Position numbers and translations under genes: made by a program. Under the pieces are notes generated by a model. That model did no database searches, was not told the origin of the DNA, and saw nothing but the letters and a program-made list of their open reading frames with translations. Below, one piece after another: positions 35,027 through 43,282 of a DNA stretch of 64,000 nt; the first letter of the stretch is position 1, and every line of letters begins with the position of its first letter. Origin of the DNA: Chryseobacterium sp. LJ668 (GTDB taxonomy: Bacteria; Bacteroidota; Bacteroidia; Flavobacteriales; Weeksellaceae); assembly GCF_019613955.1 (NCBI RefSeq), contig NZ_CP080443.1, forward strand, positions 3,371,164 to 3,435,163, in the 5' to 3' direction.

Positions 35027-36541
35027 TTAATGAAAGAAATGCCTTACACCTGTGAACATCATTGGGATTTTGTGTTCGTTAGCAGCATCAATACTTTCCT
35101 GATCTTTTACGCTTCCTCCAGGTTGAATAATCGCTGTAATACCTTCCTGCGCGCAGAAATCTACCACGTCGCGGAAAGGGAAGAATGCATCAGAAGCTAA
35201 AACTAATTCTCCTGTGAATTTCTCTTTTGCTCTTTCGATTGCCTGTTGAGTCGCCCAGATTCTGTTGACTTGTCCGCCACCGATTCCGAAAGCCTGAATA
35301 CCGTTTGAAACAACAATCGCGTTTGATTTTACATATTTTACGACTCTCTGAGAAAATAATAATGCTTTTTTCTGCTCTTCTGTCGGTTGAGTTTCAGTAA
35401 CCACTTTAATATCATCTGAGAAAGTACTGTCGTTGTCCTGAACCAATATTCCACCGTCAACTTTTACCCAGGTTTGTTTGTCAGAAACCGGATTAACGAT
35501 TTTTATGATTCTTAAATTTTTCTTTTTTCTTAAAATTTCCAAGGCATCCTCTTCAAATTCAGGAGCCATTACGATCTCAAGGAAAGTTTTGTTTAATTCT
35601 TCAGCCGTTGCAGCATCGATTTTAAAGTTGGCAGCAACGATTCCACCGAAAATAGAAACAGGATCACATTCAAAAGTTTTCTTATATGTTTCCAAAGCAG
35701 AAGTTCCGATTGCCACTCCACAAGGTGTAGAATGTTTTACGGCACAACAAGCCATTTCTTCTTTAAATTCAGTAACCACTTTCCAGCAAAGATCCATATC
35801 ACGAAGATTATTGAAAGATAATTCTTTACCTCCCAATTGTTCGAAATCTTTCATTGCTCCGTTTTCGAAAGTTGAAGTGTAGTAAGCTGCAGTCTGGTGC
35901 GGGTTTTCTCCATATCTTAAATCTGCCACTTTCTTATAAGAAGCACTTAAATAAGTTGGATAATCTTCTTCTAACAGCATTCTTGAGATGGCCGCATCGT
36001 AAGCTGAAGTCAGATTGAATACTTTTCCTGCTAACCTTTTACGAGTTTCGATGACGGTGTCACCGTTTTGTTCCATTTCTGCTTTTACTATTCCGTAATC
36101 TTCAACGTCAGTAATAACAGTGACAGAATCAAAATTTTTAGCAGCTGAACGAAGCATGGATGGTCCTCCGATGTCGATGAATTCTACTTTTTCATGTAAT
36201 GAAATGTCTTTGTTTACATTTTCAAAAAAAGGATACAAATTCACAATCACCATGTCGATCAACCCGATATTATGCTCTTGAACGGTCTTCATGTGCTCTT
36301 CGTTTGAACGAACTGCCAATAAACCTCCGTGAACTTTCGGGTGTAAAGTTTTCACTCTTCCGTCCAACATTTCAGGAAAATCGGTTACCTCATCGATCTG
36401 AATCGGATTTAAACCAGCGTCTTTCAAATGTTTGAATGTGCCTCCTGTAGAGATCAATTCATAATTTTGAGATTCTAAAAACTGTGCGAATTCTGTTAAT
36501 CCGCTTTTGTCAGAAACACTGATCAAAACTCTCTTGCTCAT
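35027..36541 (-). CDS. purH: Bifunctional AICAR formyltransferase/IMP cyclohydrolase
   Basis: Catalyses the last two steps to IMP: formyl transfer from 10-formyl-tetrahydrofolate to AICAR, and ring closure. 504 residues (E. coli 529). The cyclohydrolase domain (1-190) begins [17 protein letters not shown] and contains [16 protein letters not shown]. The transferase domain contains the catalytic Lys-His pair in AVKHSTPCG near 265, and [13 protein letters not shown] near 205. The C-terminus GVRHFFH is the standard family end. It is placed between purN and purD on the same strand; the 423-base gap to purN carries repeats. Confidence 0.98.
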   Translation of the reverse strand: MSKRVLISVSDKSGLTEFAQFLESQNYELISTGGTFKHLKDAGLNPIQIDEVTDFPEMLDGRVKTLHPKVHGGLLAVRSNEEHMKTVQEHNIGLIDMVIVNLYPFFENVNKDISLHEKVEFIDIGGPSMLRSAAKNFDSVTVITDVEDYGIVKAEMEQNGDTVIETRKRLAGKVFNLTSAYDAAISRMLLEEDYPTYLSASYKKVADLRYGENPHQTAAYYTSTFENGAMKDFEQLGGKELSFNNLRDMDLCWKVVTEFKEEMACCAVKHSTPCGVAIGTSALETYKKTFECDPVSIFGGIVAANFKIDAATAEELNKTFLEIVMAPEFEEDALEILRKKKNLRIIKIVNPVSDKQTWVKVDGGILVQDNDSTFSDDIKVVTETQPTEEQKKALLFSQRVVKYVKSNAIVVSNGIQAFGIGGGQVNRIWATQQAIERAKEKFTGELVLASDAFFPFRDVVDFCAQEGITAIIQPGGSVKDQESIDAANEHKIPMMFTGVRHFFH

Positions 36542-36751
36542 AGATTTTTTTCATTTTTTGAAGCGAAAATCGCAGGATTGCGATTTTCACTCATTTTTAC
36601 TTTTGCCTTTGAGGCCTTTCAACTTTTACTTTTTACAGTTATTTCAAACTGTAGACCGGTTCTTTCACCTCCGATCTTACTTTTACCTAGATTTTTTTGA
36701 AATAATTTTTGTTTATCTAAGTGTGTCTTTTTATTTTTATTTAGCATTCAT

Positions 36752-36812
36752 TTTGTCATGCTGGGAGCATCTATGCTGTTTTTAGATTCCTACGGAATGA
36801 CAAACTGGATGT
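36752..36812. repeat. TTTGTCAT-type inverted repeat element
   Basis: TTTTGTCATGCTG at the left and GGAATGACAAAC at the right give terminal arms TTTGTCAT/ATGACAAA. Internal parts read AGATTCCTACGGAATGACA. From memory such elements are multi-copy in Chryseobacterium genomes. A related element lies near 55484-55585. Confidence 0.6.
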
Positions 36813-36889
36813 TACTTATAACACATGGAGCCCTATCTTTTCTTTCTGTTGAGCACTTCCTGTTGTTACTCAATTATTGGATGCTTTAA

Positions 36890-36944
36890 CCACCCTTCAA
36901 AAATTCTTTGAATTTTTGCCACCCTCCAACGGAGGGGAATTTTT
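36890..36944. repeat. CCACCCTCC/GGAGGGG repeat, copy 1
   Basis: A hairpin AAAAATTC-TTT-GAATTTTT is followed by GCCACCCTCCAACGGAGGGG and AATTTTT. A second copy with the same order lies at 39538-39600. Confidence 0.7.
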
Positions 36945-36964
36945 ATGTCTCTAATAATTAAATT

Positions 36965-37531
36965 CTAATTATTTCCCAATACCTTGTTGATAGCTACGGG
37001 AAAAATTTCATATTCAATTTTGTGAACTTTTTCTGCTAATGTCTCGGGAGTATCGTTTTCTGTGACTTCGAATGATTTTTGGAGAATCGCTTCTCCTTCG
37101 TCAATTCCTACTGTTACAAAATGTACCGTTGCTCCGCTTTCTGCTTCTTTGGCTTCTATTACCGCATTGTGAACGTGATGTCCCCACATGCCTTTTCCTC
37201 CATATTTTGGAAGTAAAGCTGGATGAATATTGATGATTTTTCCTGCCCAACTTTCTACAAATTCAGGTTTGAGGATGGATAAAAATCCTGCCAACACGAT
37301 TAAATCTGTATTTTCCGGAATGATGTTACCCAATTCACTGCTGAAGTTTTTCCCTCTCGGAATCAACACAGTTTCAATGTTATGGTTTTTTGCTCTTTCG
37401 AGTCCGTAACATTCTCTGTCCGCAACAACTAACGATACCTTTGCATTCCGGATTTCTCCGCTGTCGATGGTATCGATAATTCTCTGAAGATTGGTTCCTG
37501 AGCCTGAAACGAGTATAACTAGGTTTTTCAT
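36965..37531 (-). CDS. purN: Phosphoribosylglycinamide formyltransferase (folate-dependent)
   Basis: Transfers a formyl group from 10-formyl-tetrahydrofolate to glycinamide ribonucleotide, third purine step. 188 residues, somewhat shorter than E. coli PurN (212). N-terminal LVILVSGSGTNLQRIID holds the phosphate loop. The catalytic block IINIHPALLPKYGGKGMWG contains the Asn and His residues (about 97-99), and the catalytic Asp is expected in FVTVGIDEGEAIL. Follows purM by 76 bases. Confidence 0.96.
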   Translation of the reverse strand: MKNLVILVSGSGTNLQRIIDTIDSGEIRNAKVSLVVADRECYGLERAKNHNIETVLIPRGKNFSSELGNIIPENTDLIVLAGFLSILKPEFVESWAGKIINIHPALLPKYGGKGMWGHHVHNAVIEAKEAESGATVHFVTVGIDEGEAILQKSFEVTENDTPETLAEKVHKIEYEIFPVAINKVLGNN

Positions 37532-37537
37532 TAATTT

Positions 37538-37607
37538 AGATGATAGATTTCAGATATTAAATTTCAGACTAAAAGTCTGTCGTTTGCTATCTACAATCTG
37601 ATGTCTT
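37538..37607. repeat. Short intergenic repeat between purM and purN, copy 1
   Basis: Starts AGATGATAGATTTCAGAT and ends ATCTGATGTCTTTT. It contains the small hairpin CAGACT-AAA-AGTCTG. A related copy lies just upstream of purM at 38618-38655. Confidence 0.6.
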
Positions 37608-38600
37608 TTAGAATTTCAAATCAATTTTCTCGCTTCCTTCTGTGATTTCTCCGATTTCGTACGCGTCATCTAAAAGGTGAAGCACTTTTTCAGCGTGTTC
37701 CGGATCAACGACAACGATCATTCCGACACCCATGTTGAAGGTTCCGAACATTTCTTCACGAGCGATATTTCCTCTTTTTTCCAACTCTAACATTACGGTT
37801 GGAATCTGAATTTTTGAAGCATCGATTGAAGCACATAATCCATCACCGATGATTCTTGGAATGTTCTCGTACAAACCACCTCCTGTAATATGGGCAATTC
37901 CTGAAACTTTTACTTCTTCAATTACTTTGTGAATATCTTTATAATATAATCTCGTAGGAACCAGAAGAGTTTCATACAAAGGTTTTCCTTCAAATTCTTC
38001 TTCAAAATTCGGGAATATTTTTCTTACCAGAGAAAATCCGTTGGAGTGAAAACCTGAACTTGGTAAGGCAATAATTTTATCTCCTGTCTTGATTTTGGAT
38101 CCGTCAATAATTTGATCTTTTTCAACAATTCCTACGCAGAAACCCGCTACATCATAATCTCCCGGTTGATACATTCCCGGCATTTCGGCAGTTTCACCGC
38201 CAATTAATGCGCAATTGTTATCTTTACAGGCTTTTACCATTCCCAAAACGATTTCGGCAGCGATTTCAGAATCTAATTTTCCGCAAGCCAAATAATCAAG
38301 GAAAAATAAAGGTTTTGCGCCGTGACAAAGGATGTCATTGGCACACATTGCGAAACAGTCTACCCCGATAGAGTCATATCTTTTTGAATCTAAAGCAACT
38401 TTCAGCTTTGTTCCTACTCCATCAGTTCCTGAAACTAAAACAGGGTTTTTGTAACCTCCGATTTCATAAAAAGCACCGAAACTTCCCAGATGATTCAATA
38501 CATTTGAATTGTGCGTTTCGCCGACCGCCTTTTTGATTTTATCAACGGTTTTGTAGCCTTCTTCTTTGTCTACCCCTGCAGATTTATACGTATTGCTCAT
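37608..38600 (-). CDS. purM: Phosphoribosylformylglycinamidine cyclo-ligase
   Basis: ATP-dependent closure of the imidazole ring to AIR, fifth step of purine synthesis; cytosolic dimer. 330 residues (E. coli 345). Family motifs in order: YKSAGVDKEEG at the N-terminus, LVSGTDGVGTKLKVA near 55, SIGVDCFAMCANDILCHGAKPLFFLDY near 78 and LIGGETAEMPGMY near 135. First gene of purM-purN-purH-purD-guaA. The transcription start nearest upstream lies before a leader RNA with a strong terminator (38676-38810), so expression probably depends on readthrough of that terminator. Confidence 0.97.
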   Translation of the reverse strand: MSNTYKSAGVDKEEGYKTVDKIKKAVGETHNSNVLNHLGSFGAFYEIGGYKNPVLVSGTDGVGTKLKVALDSKRYDSIGVDCFAMCANDILCHGAKPLFFLDYLACGKLDSEIAAEIVLGMVKACKDNNCALIGGETAEMPGMYQPGDYDVAGFCVGIVEKDQIIDGSKIKTGDKIIALPSSGFHSNGFSLVRKIFPNFEEEFEGKPLYETLLVPTRLYYKDIHKVIEEVKVSGIAHITGGGLYENIPRIIGDGLCASIDASKIQIPTVMLELEKRGNIAREEMFGTFNMGVGMIVVVDPEHAEKVLHLLDDAYEIGEITEGSEKIDLKF

Positions 38601-38617
38601 TATTATTTTAGATTTTT

Positions 38618-38655
38618 AGATGTTAGATTTCAGATTACAAGCTGACATCTTTTGT
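38618..38655. repeat. Short intergenic repeat upstream of purM, copy 2
   Basis: AGATGTTAGATTTCAGAT followed by GCTGACATCTTTTGTC. It shares both ends with the element between purM and purN, with a shorter middle. It lies between the leader terminator and the purM start. Confidence 0.6.
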
Positions 38656-38675
38656 CTTTATATTTACTTTTGATT

Positions 38676-38715
38676 TAAAAAATAAAAAGCCGACAATCTC
38701 GGTAGATTATCGGCT
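38676..38715 (-). terminator. Strong intrinsic terminator inside the purM leader
   Basis: On minus AGCCGATAATCT pairs with AGATTGTCGGCT, 12 pairs with one G-U, loop ACCG, followed by TTTTTATTTTTT. It stands about 75 bases before purM and in the same direction. Confidence 0.92.
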
Positions 38716-38721
38716 GATGTT

Positions 38722-38796
38722 TTATCTGAGAGTTTCAGAGTCCACAGTTTCTCCATTAATTGAAAAACATTCTTTGAAAGTGGACTGAATCTTCAT
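38722..38796 (-). CDS. Possible 24-codon leader peptide of the purine operon
   Basis: An ATG at 38796 opens a frame of 24 codons (MKIQSTFKEC..., ending ETLR) that stops with TAA at 38722-38724, seven bases before the terminator stem. It begins about ten bases after the predicted transcription start. There is no run of one amino acid as in trp or his leaders; Ser and Thr are the most common residues. A chance frame of this length is quite likely in any sequence, so support comes only from its position. Confidence 0.3.
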   Translation of the reverse strand: MKIQSTFKECFSINGETVDSETLR

Positions 38797-38810
38797 CTAT
38801 TTTCTTTTTG

Positions 38811-38841
38811 CAAAGATATTAATTTTAAGTTAATATTCAAA
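38811..38841 (-). promoter_or_regulatory. Full-consensus Bacteroidota promoter of the purM leader
   Basis: On the minus strand TTTG (38841-38838) and TATCTTTG (38818-38811) are separated by exactly 19 bases, the ideal TTTG-N19-TAnnTTTG arrangement. The -33 box starts two bases past the stop codon of the FMN reductase gene. Transcription should begin near 38806. Confidence 0.8.
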
Positions 38842-38843
38842 TT

Positions 38844-39395
38844 CTATTTTTCCAAGATTGTCTCAACCTGAGAAATTTTATTTATTTTTTCTTTTAACTC
38901 AGTGTCTTTTTCGAAGTTAGAGATTTTCTGCGCTTCTTTATCAAAGTTGTCATTAAAAAACGGAAGGGTAAAAGTATCAATAATATTTCCTCCATGTAAT
39001 GGGAAACGTTTTTCTGCCGCTTCAAGCACGCCCAATCCTCCTCTTGCACCGGGAGCTGTTGCCATAAGAATCATCGGAACCTCGTTCCATACGGCTCTTT
39101 CTTTAATTCTGGAAGTCCAGTCAAATACATTTTTAAACGCAGTTGTATAAGTTCCGTTATGCTCAGATAAAGAGATTAAAAGAACATCTGCACTGTCAAT
39201 TTTTGCAGCGAATTCTTTTGCCTGATGCGGAACTCCACTTTCTACTTCTCTTTGGTGCTTATAGATCGGCATTTCAAAATCGTTCATGTCTACCACTTCT
39301 ATTTCTTCGTTTTCGAATAGTGAAGCTGCGTATGTTACCAGTTGTCTATTAATTGAGGTATCGGAATTACTTCCTGCTATGGCTAGAATTTTCAT
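38844..39395 (-). CDS. NADPH-dependent FMN reductase family protein
   Basis: 183-residue flavodoxin-like quinone or chromate reductase-type flavoprotein. The phosphate-binding loop is near the N-terminus, IAGSNSDTSINRQLVTYAA (residues 6-24). The flavin-contacting LISLSEHNGTYTTAFKNVFDW near 95 and the Gly-rich APGARGGLG loop near 127 follow. Members reduce quinones or azo compounds with NAD(P)H. The purM leader promoter lies immediately after its stop, so it is probably transcriptionally separate. Confidence 0.9.
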   Translation of the reverse strand: MKILAIAGSNSDTSINRQLVTYAASLFENEEIEVVDMNDFEMPIYKHQREVESGVPHQAKEFAAKIDSADVLLISLSEHNGTYTTAFKNVFDWTSRIKERAVWNEVPMILMATAPGARGGLGVLEAAEKRFPLHGGNIIDTFTLPFFNDNFDKEAQKISNFEKDTELKEKINKISQVETILEK

Positions 39396-39537
39396 TTTTA
39401 GTTGTTATATATATATTGATATCTGAATGATTTCGCCCTTGCAGGGCTGAAATATGGATTTTATTATTCATAGGGTCTTTCCCTACGCCACTGAATGTCG
39501 TGATTTACGGACTGGTTTTTCTATTTTATTTTTTAAA

Positions 39538-39600
39538 ACTACCCCGTCTCAGTTTTCTTCGAAAATTGATCCTACCCTCCAGAGGAGGGGAATCTTTGGT
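39538..39600. repeat. CCACCCTCC/GGAGGGG repeat, copy 2
   Basis: A hairpin of GTTTTC-TTC-GAAAAT is followed by CCTACCCTCCAGAGGAGGGG and AATCTTTGG. It keeps the same order as copy 1 at 36890-36944 (AT hairpin, then CCCTCC/GGAGGGG stem). Just upstream (39425-39520) are two more short stems, GCCCTTGCAGGGC and TAGGG-TCTT-TCCCTA. Confidence 0.7.
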
Positions 39601-39617
39601 GGTGCAAAATTAGTTGT

Positions 39618-40346
39618 TTATTTTAAATAATCCGGTAGGTCCATAGGAACTTCCATGAGAAGAATTTCGGTATCCTCTACCGCTTGGATATTGAAACTCT
39701 GAGTATCCCAGATTCCCAAACCGTCTTTTTCGTTTAAAATCCTGTCTCCTACTTTTGCGCTTCCTTTTAAAACGAAAGCATACACCCCATTTCCTTTTTT
39801 ATTTACCGTGTAATTTTTGCCATTTCCTTTTGTAAAATTAGCCAGGTTAAACCATGCATCCTGATGAATCCAAACGCCATCATCATTTTTGTCGGGTGAT
39901 AAAATTTGTTGGAATCCATTTATTTTCTCGCCTTCTTTGATGCTTTTCTGATCGTATCTGGGCTCAACACCAACTTCTCTTGGGAAAACCCAGATTTGTA
40001 AAAATTTCACTGCTTCGTCTTTATTTTGGTTATATTCACTGTGCATTACCCCTGTTCCTGCGCTCATCACTTGAATTTCCCCTTTTCTGATCACGGCGGT
40101 AGTTCCCATAGAATCTTTATGCTCTAAATTTCCTTCCAACGGAATAGATATAATTTCCATGTCTTTATGAGGGTGAGTCCCAAATCCCATTCCCTGAGAA
40201 ACGGTGTCGTCATTTAATACTCTCAACACTCCGAAATTGGATCTTTCTCTATTTTGATAGCCTGCAAAACTGAAGGTATGATAGCTGTTTAACCATCCGT
40301 GATCTGCATGGCCTCTGGAATCTGCTTTGTGATATACTGTTTTCAT
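39618..40346 (-). CDS. Pirin-family protein
   Basis: 242-residue bicupin of the pirin family, in some bacteria a quercetin dioxygenase and in others a metabolic regulator. N-terminal HKADSRGHADHGWLNSYHTF and GFGTHPHKDMEIISIPLEG contain the metal-binding histidines (His, His, His plus Glu), and the family sequence VMSAGTGVMHSEYN is intact. The C-terminal cupin is more degenerate. A TACATTTG -7-like box lies at 40377-40384 on the minus strand, about 30 bases upstream. Actual activity is unknown. Confidence 0.92.
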   Translation of the reverse strand: MKTVYHKADSRGHADHGWLNSYHTFSFAGYQNRERSNFGVLRVLNDDTVSQGMGFGTHPHKDMEIISIPLEGNLEHKDSMGTTAVIRKGEIQVMSAGTGVMHSEYNQNKDEAVKFLQIWVFPREVGVEPRYDQKSIKEGEKINGFQQILSPDKNDDGVWIHQDAWFNLANFTKGNGKNYTVNKKGNGVYAFVLKGSAKVGDRILNEKDGLGIWDTQSFNIQAVEDTEILLMEVPMDLPDYLK

Positions 40347-40603
40347 ATTGTAGATATTTTTTGATTATTTATAGTACAAATGTACATCAAGTGTTGTCGG
40401 AAAATGTTGATGTAAGGTAAGAAAGGAATTCGGATGAATATTGAGCTGACAGTTTTTTGAAATAAATTTTCCTATTAAGGTTTATTTGTTTTTTAAATAA
40501 TTAAGTTTTTGGATAAAGCCATTTTCGCATAACTAAAAAAAGCGTACCTAAGTCCGCTCCTATTGATATTTCTAGTCACATTTTTATATCTTAAATTTAA
40601 TTT

Positions 40604-42007
40604 TCAGAAATGTACCTGCTGAATTTCTTCTTCAATTTCTTTTGGTGTTTCGTGATGAGATTGAACGAAAATAATGGTTAAAACGGCTGCAATCAACATA
40701 CAAACTCCCCCCACCACAACATAATCCATTGCTTGATCTGCAAACATGCTGCTTACAATGGGACCCCCGAAAAGTCCGTTCAGAATTTGCGGAATGACAA
40801 TAAAAAAATTGAAAATACCCATATAAACTCCCATCTTTCTTTGCGGAATTGTATCAATCAGCATTGCATAAGGCATTGCTAAAATACTTGCCCATGCAAA
40901 ACCTAATCCTACCATGGAAATCCAAAGATGATTGACATCTTTAATGAAATACATGGAAATCAAACCAAAGCCGCCACAAATCAACGCCAATGCATGAGTC
41001 TGTTTTTTTCCTATCACCTTGGCAATCGGAGTTAAGGCAAAAGCAAAGAAAATAGCATACAAATTATATCTCCCAAATAAATGACCCGTCAAATCACCTG
41101 CTTTATTAAACTGCACAGAATGTGTATCATCAGGCGAAAGCCCGAAATGATGAGTTGCCAAAGCGCTTGTCGTAAAAACCCACATTGTAAATAAAGCAAA
41201 CCATGAAAAAAACTGAACAATTCCCAGTTTCTTCATCTGTACCGGTGCATTATTGAAATCTTTAAAAATATCTGAGAATTTAGATTCATTTTTCACAATA
41301 GGTTTTCCGCCTTCAAATGATGCAAATTCCTCCGGTGAATATTCTTTGGTAGTTAAAATCGTATATAAAATGGATACAATTAAAACCGCGGCACCGATGT
41401 AAAAAGCATAAATCACATTATCTGCCACAAAACCTTGCGGAGCGGCATTAGAAACTCCCATTTTAGTGAGCCAATTGGGCAATTCAGAGCCGATTACTGC
41501 TCCGATTCCGATCAAAATCGTCTGCACAGAAAATCCGATTGTTGCCTGATGTTTAGGGAGCATATCTCCCACTAATGCACGGAAAGGTTCCATAGCGACA
41601 TTAATGGAAGCATCCATCATGGCTAAAAAAATCACAGCTAATAAAAGAACATTTGCTGCCATCATTTGTGTTGCTGAAGCTGCATTGGGCAACATCACCA
41701 AACCGATGGCACATAGAACCGCACCGATTAAAAAGTAAGGTTTTCTTCTGCCAAGCGGACTCCATGTATTATCACCCATGTGACCGATAATCGGCTGAAC
41801 GATTAGGCCTGTAATTGGTGCTACCAGCCAAAACCATGACAACTCATGAACGTCTGCTCCAAAATTAGCTAAAATTCTGCTTGCGTTTCCGTTTTGCAAT
41901 CCGAAAGCCATTTGGATTCCGAGAAAACCCATGCTCATATTGATAATCTGAGCCATGGATAAATTTGGTTTTATTCTTTTTGAAAGGGTACTGTGAGGAG
42001 AATTCAT
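40604..42007 (-). CDS. SLC45-type MFS sugar transporter (maltose/glucoside)
   Basis: Inner-membrane major-facilitator carrier, 467 residues with about 12 hydrophobic helices. The N-terminal GFLGIQMAFGLQNGNASRIL and LVQPIIGHMGDNTWSPLGRRKPY (the loop 2-3 motif) are typical of the SLC45/sucrose-maltose transporter group found in flavobacteria. Position in the operon after GH13 and GH97 enzymes indicates uptake of maltose or maltodextrin products from the periplasm. It is separated from the upstream NTF2-like gene by one base, so it belongs to the sus transcript. Substrate is inferred from family and context. Confidence 0.88.
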   Translation of the reverse strand: MNSPHSTLSKRIKPNLSMAQIINMSMGFLGIQMAFGLQNGNASRILANFGADVHELSWFWLVAPITGLIVQPIIGHMGDNTWSPLGRRKPYFLIGAVLCAIGLVMLPNAASATQMMAANVLLLAVIFLAMMDASINVAMEPFRALVGDMLPKHQATIGFSVQTILIGIGAVIGSELPNWLTKMGVSNAAPQGFVADNVIYAFYIGAAVLIVSILYTILTTKEYSPEEFASFEGGKPIVKNESKFSDIFKDFNNAPVQMKKLGIVQFFSWFALFTMWVFTTSALATHHFGLSPDDTHSVQFNKAGDLTGHLFGRYNLYAIFFAFALTPIAKVIGKKQTHALALICGGFGLISMYFIKDVNHLWISMVGLGFAWASILAMPYAMLIDTIPQRKMGVYMGIFNFFIVIPQILNGLFGGPIVSSMFADQAMDYVVVGGVCMLIAAVLTIIFVQSHHETPKEIEEEIQQVHF

Positions 42008-42008
42008 T

Positions 42009-42539
42009 TTATCTTTGTGTTTTTAATTTTTGTATTAAGAGATCTTCAATTGCGGTTTTTTCAGTAACTACTTTATCCACGATATCATTCGGGACGGTTA
42101 CTGAAAGAACATATTGTCTTATTTTCCAAACTCCGTTTATTTTTTCGACAACTCCGGAACCGCGGCAGATTTTCATCTGGGTATCCAGTAATTCATCAAA
42201 CCAGGCCAGTTTTCCGTCTTTGCTGAAGTAAATATTTCTTTTCAGAGAAGTAAAATTCCATGTTTTCTTTTTATCGAAATAAGGTTTTGCCCAAATCATA
42301 AACTCTTTTTTGTTCCAGACCTCTGTAGCATCTGTGCCTATGAAAGTAGATTCGTCGGCATAATAATTAAAATAGGTATTGAAATCAGACTGTGCCGCAG
42401 CGATATTAAAGCCGTCAAGCAGTGTACCTATTTCTGTTTTTTCTTTTTCATAAAAACCTTTGTTTTGTGAGGAAAGTTTCATTGAAATAATTCCAAAGAA
42501 TAACAAAAGTGCTATTTTAAATATTCTATTTTTTTTCAT
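42009..42539 (-). CDS. Exported NTF2-like (DUF4440/SnoaL-type) protein
   Basis: 176 residues; a signal peptide of about 25 residues ends near LSSQ. The rest has the cone-shaped NTF2-like fold pattern: a long first helix (EIGTLLDGFNIAAAQSDFNTYFNYYADESTFIG), then strands including GSGVVEKINGVWKIRQYVLSV. Catalytic residues cannot be assigned; family members range from enzymes to binding proteins. It overlaps the upstream MORN-type gene by 14 bases and is one base from the transporter gene. It is thus inside the maltodextrin operon, though any role there is unknown. Confidence 0.82.
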   Translation of the reverse strand: MKKNRIFKIALLLFFGIISMKLSSQNKGFYEKEKTEIGTLLDGFNIAAAQSDFNTYFNYYADESTFIGTDATEVWNKKEFMIWAKPYFDKKKTWNFTSLKRNIYFSKDGKLAWFDELLDTQMKICRGSGVVEKINGVWKIRQYVLSVTVPNDIVDKVVTEKTAIEDLLIQKLKTQR

Positions 42540-43281
42540 TTTTTATCCGTTTACCTTTTTCGTTAAAATTTATAATAGATCCTGCAATCGGCTCACAACA
42601 ATTATTTCCGTCAAATTCTTTTATTGTTTTTATATTTCCGTTTTCATAATACTGTGTCCAAATTCCTGATCTACTGCCATTTTTATAACCGCCAATTGTT
42701 TTTTCTCCCAATTCATTAAAATATACCCATTCTCCTATCTGCTGATCGTCAAGAAAGTATCCCTTTCGATAGAGTTTCCCATCAGGAAAAAAAACTTGGT
42801 TTAAACCATACACTATTCCTTTTGATGCCGAATAAATTTCGTGAGGCTGCCCATTTTCATAAAATGTTCTGCAAGTTCCCTCTTCCATTTGATTGGTATA
42901 AAATGCCTTCGTTTCTATTACTTCATATCCATTATAATAGTATACTCCTGATAAATTGCCATTTGGATGATAGGTCGTTCTTTCACCTATCCGATTTCCA
43001 TTTTTCCAAGTGGTTCTATCTTTTAATTTTCCATTTTTGTAATATTCTAGTTGTACACCTTCTTTTTTTCCATTTTTAAGATGAGAAATCTGAATAAAAA
43101 AATTTGCCTGATACGTTTTTACTGTTTTTATCTCGTCTTTCCCTACTTTGTGAGTTTGTGAAACTTCTTTAACCGTAGCTACTCTATTTACATCATAATA
43201 TTCTCTTACCTGTTTTTCCTCCTGAGCTAGACAAAAAACTGTTGTAACGAGAAAAATAAAACAGAAAGTATGTTTTTTCAT
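42526..43281 (-). CDS. Exported MORN-repeat protein (YwqK family)
   Basis: 251 residues beginning with a signal peptide (about 1-19, ending CLAQ). At least six MORN-like repeats of about 20-22 residues follow, seen in LEYYKNGKLKDRTTWKNG, TTYHPNGNLSGVYYYNG, RTFYENGQPHEIYSASKG and TQYYENGNIKTIKEFDGN. In databases such proteins are called toxin-antitoxin YwqK antitoxin-like, but here it is exported and lies in a starch operon, so an antitoxin role is unlikely. It starts one base after the GH13 stop. Confidence 0.88.
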   Translation of the reverse strand: MKKHTFCFIFLVTTVFCLAQEEKQVREYYDVNRVATVKEVSQTHKVGKDEIKTVKTYQANFFIQISHLKNGKKEGVQLEYYKNGKLKDRTTWKNGNRIGERTTYHPNGNLSGVYYYNGYEVIETKAFYTNQMEEGTCRTFYENGQPHEIYSASKGIVYGLNQVFFPDGKLYRKGYFLDDQQIGEWVYFNELGEKTIGGYKNGSRSGIWTQYYENGNIKTIKEFDGNNCCEPIAGSIINFNEKGKRIKNEKK

Positions 43282-43282
43282 T

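Larger units (their letters stand above)
36542..36964. other. Repeat-rich spacer between purN and purH
   Basis: This 423-base spacer has no credible gene. It holds a TTTGTCAT...ATGACAAA inverted repeat at about 36752-36805 and a CCACCCTCC/GGAGGGGAAT element at 36890-36944; both are described separately. The plus-strand open frame at 36507-36785 is Phe/Leu-rich junk. No promoter matching the -7 consensus was found on the minus strand for purH. Confidence 0.6.
38676..38810 (-). ncRNA. Candidate leader RNA/attenuator upstream of purM
   Basis: An unrecognised RNA of about 130 nucleotides predicted from a promoter and a terminator with foldable sequence between. Reading 5' to 3' on minus: AGUCCAC (38786-38780) pairs with GUGGACU (38745-38739). 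Inside it GUUUUUC (38768-38762) pairs with GAGAAAC (38753-38747), with one G-U pair. Then CUGA/UCAG forms a small hairpin (38738-38726), and the terminator closes the RNA. I see no purine-riboswitch core. It either attenuates the purine operon or is a separate small RNA. Structures were found by eye and not tested for energy or conservation. Confidence 0.55.

Noticed and set aside
36507..36785. Plus-strand 92-residue Phe/Leu-rich frame after purH
   Set aside because: Covers AT-rich spacer and a repeat, with no domain; composition reflects T-rich DNA.
38601..38843. Known purine riboswitch in front of purM
   Set aside because: The conserved junction bases and two loop sequences of the purine riboswitch are not seen; the element is reported as unclassified.
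42526..43281. MORN-repeat protein as an antitoxin of a toxin-antitoxin pair
   Set aside because: It has a signal peptide, sits in a starch operon and no toxin gene is adjacent; the family name is misleading.
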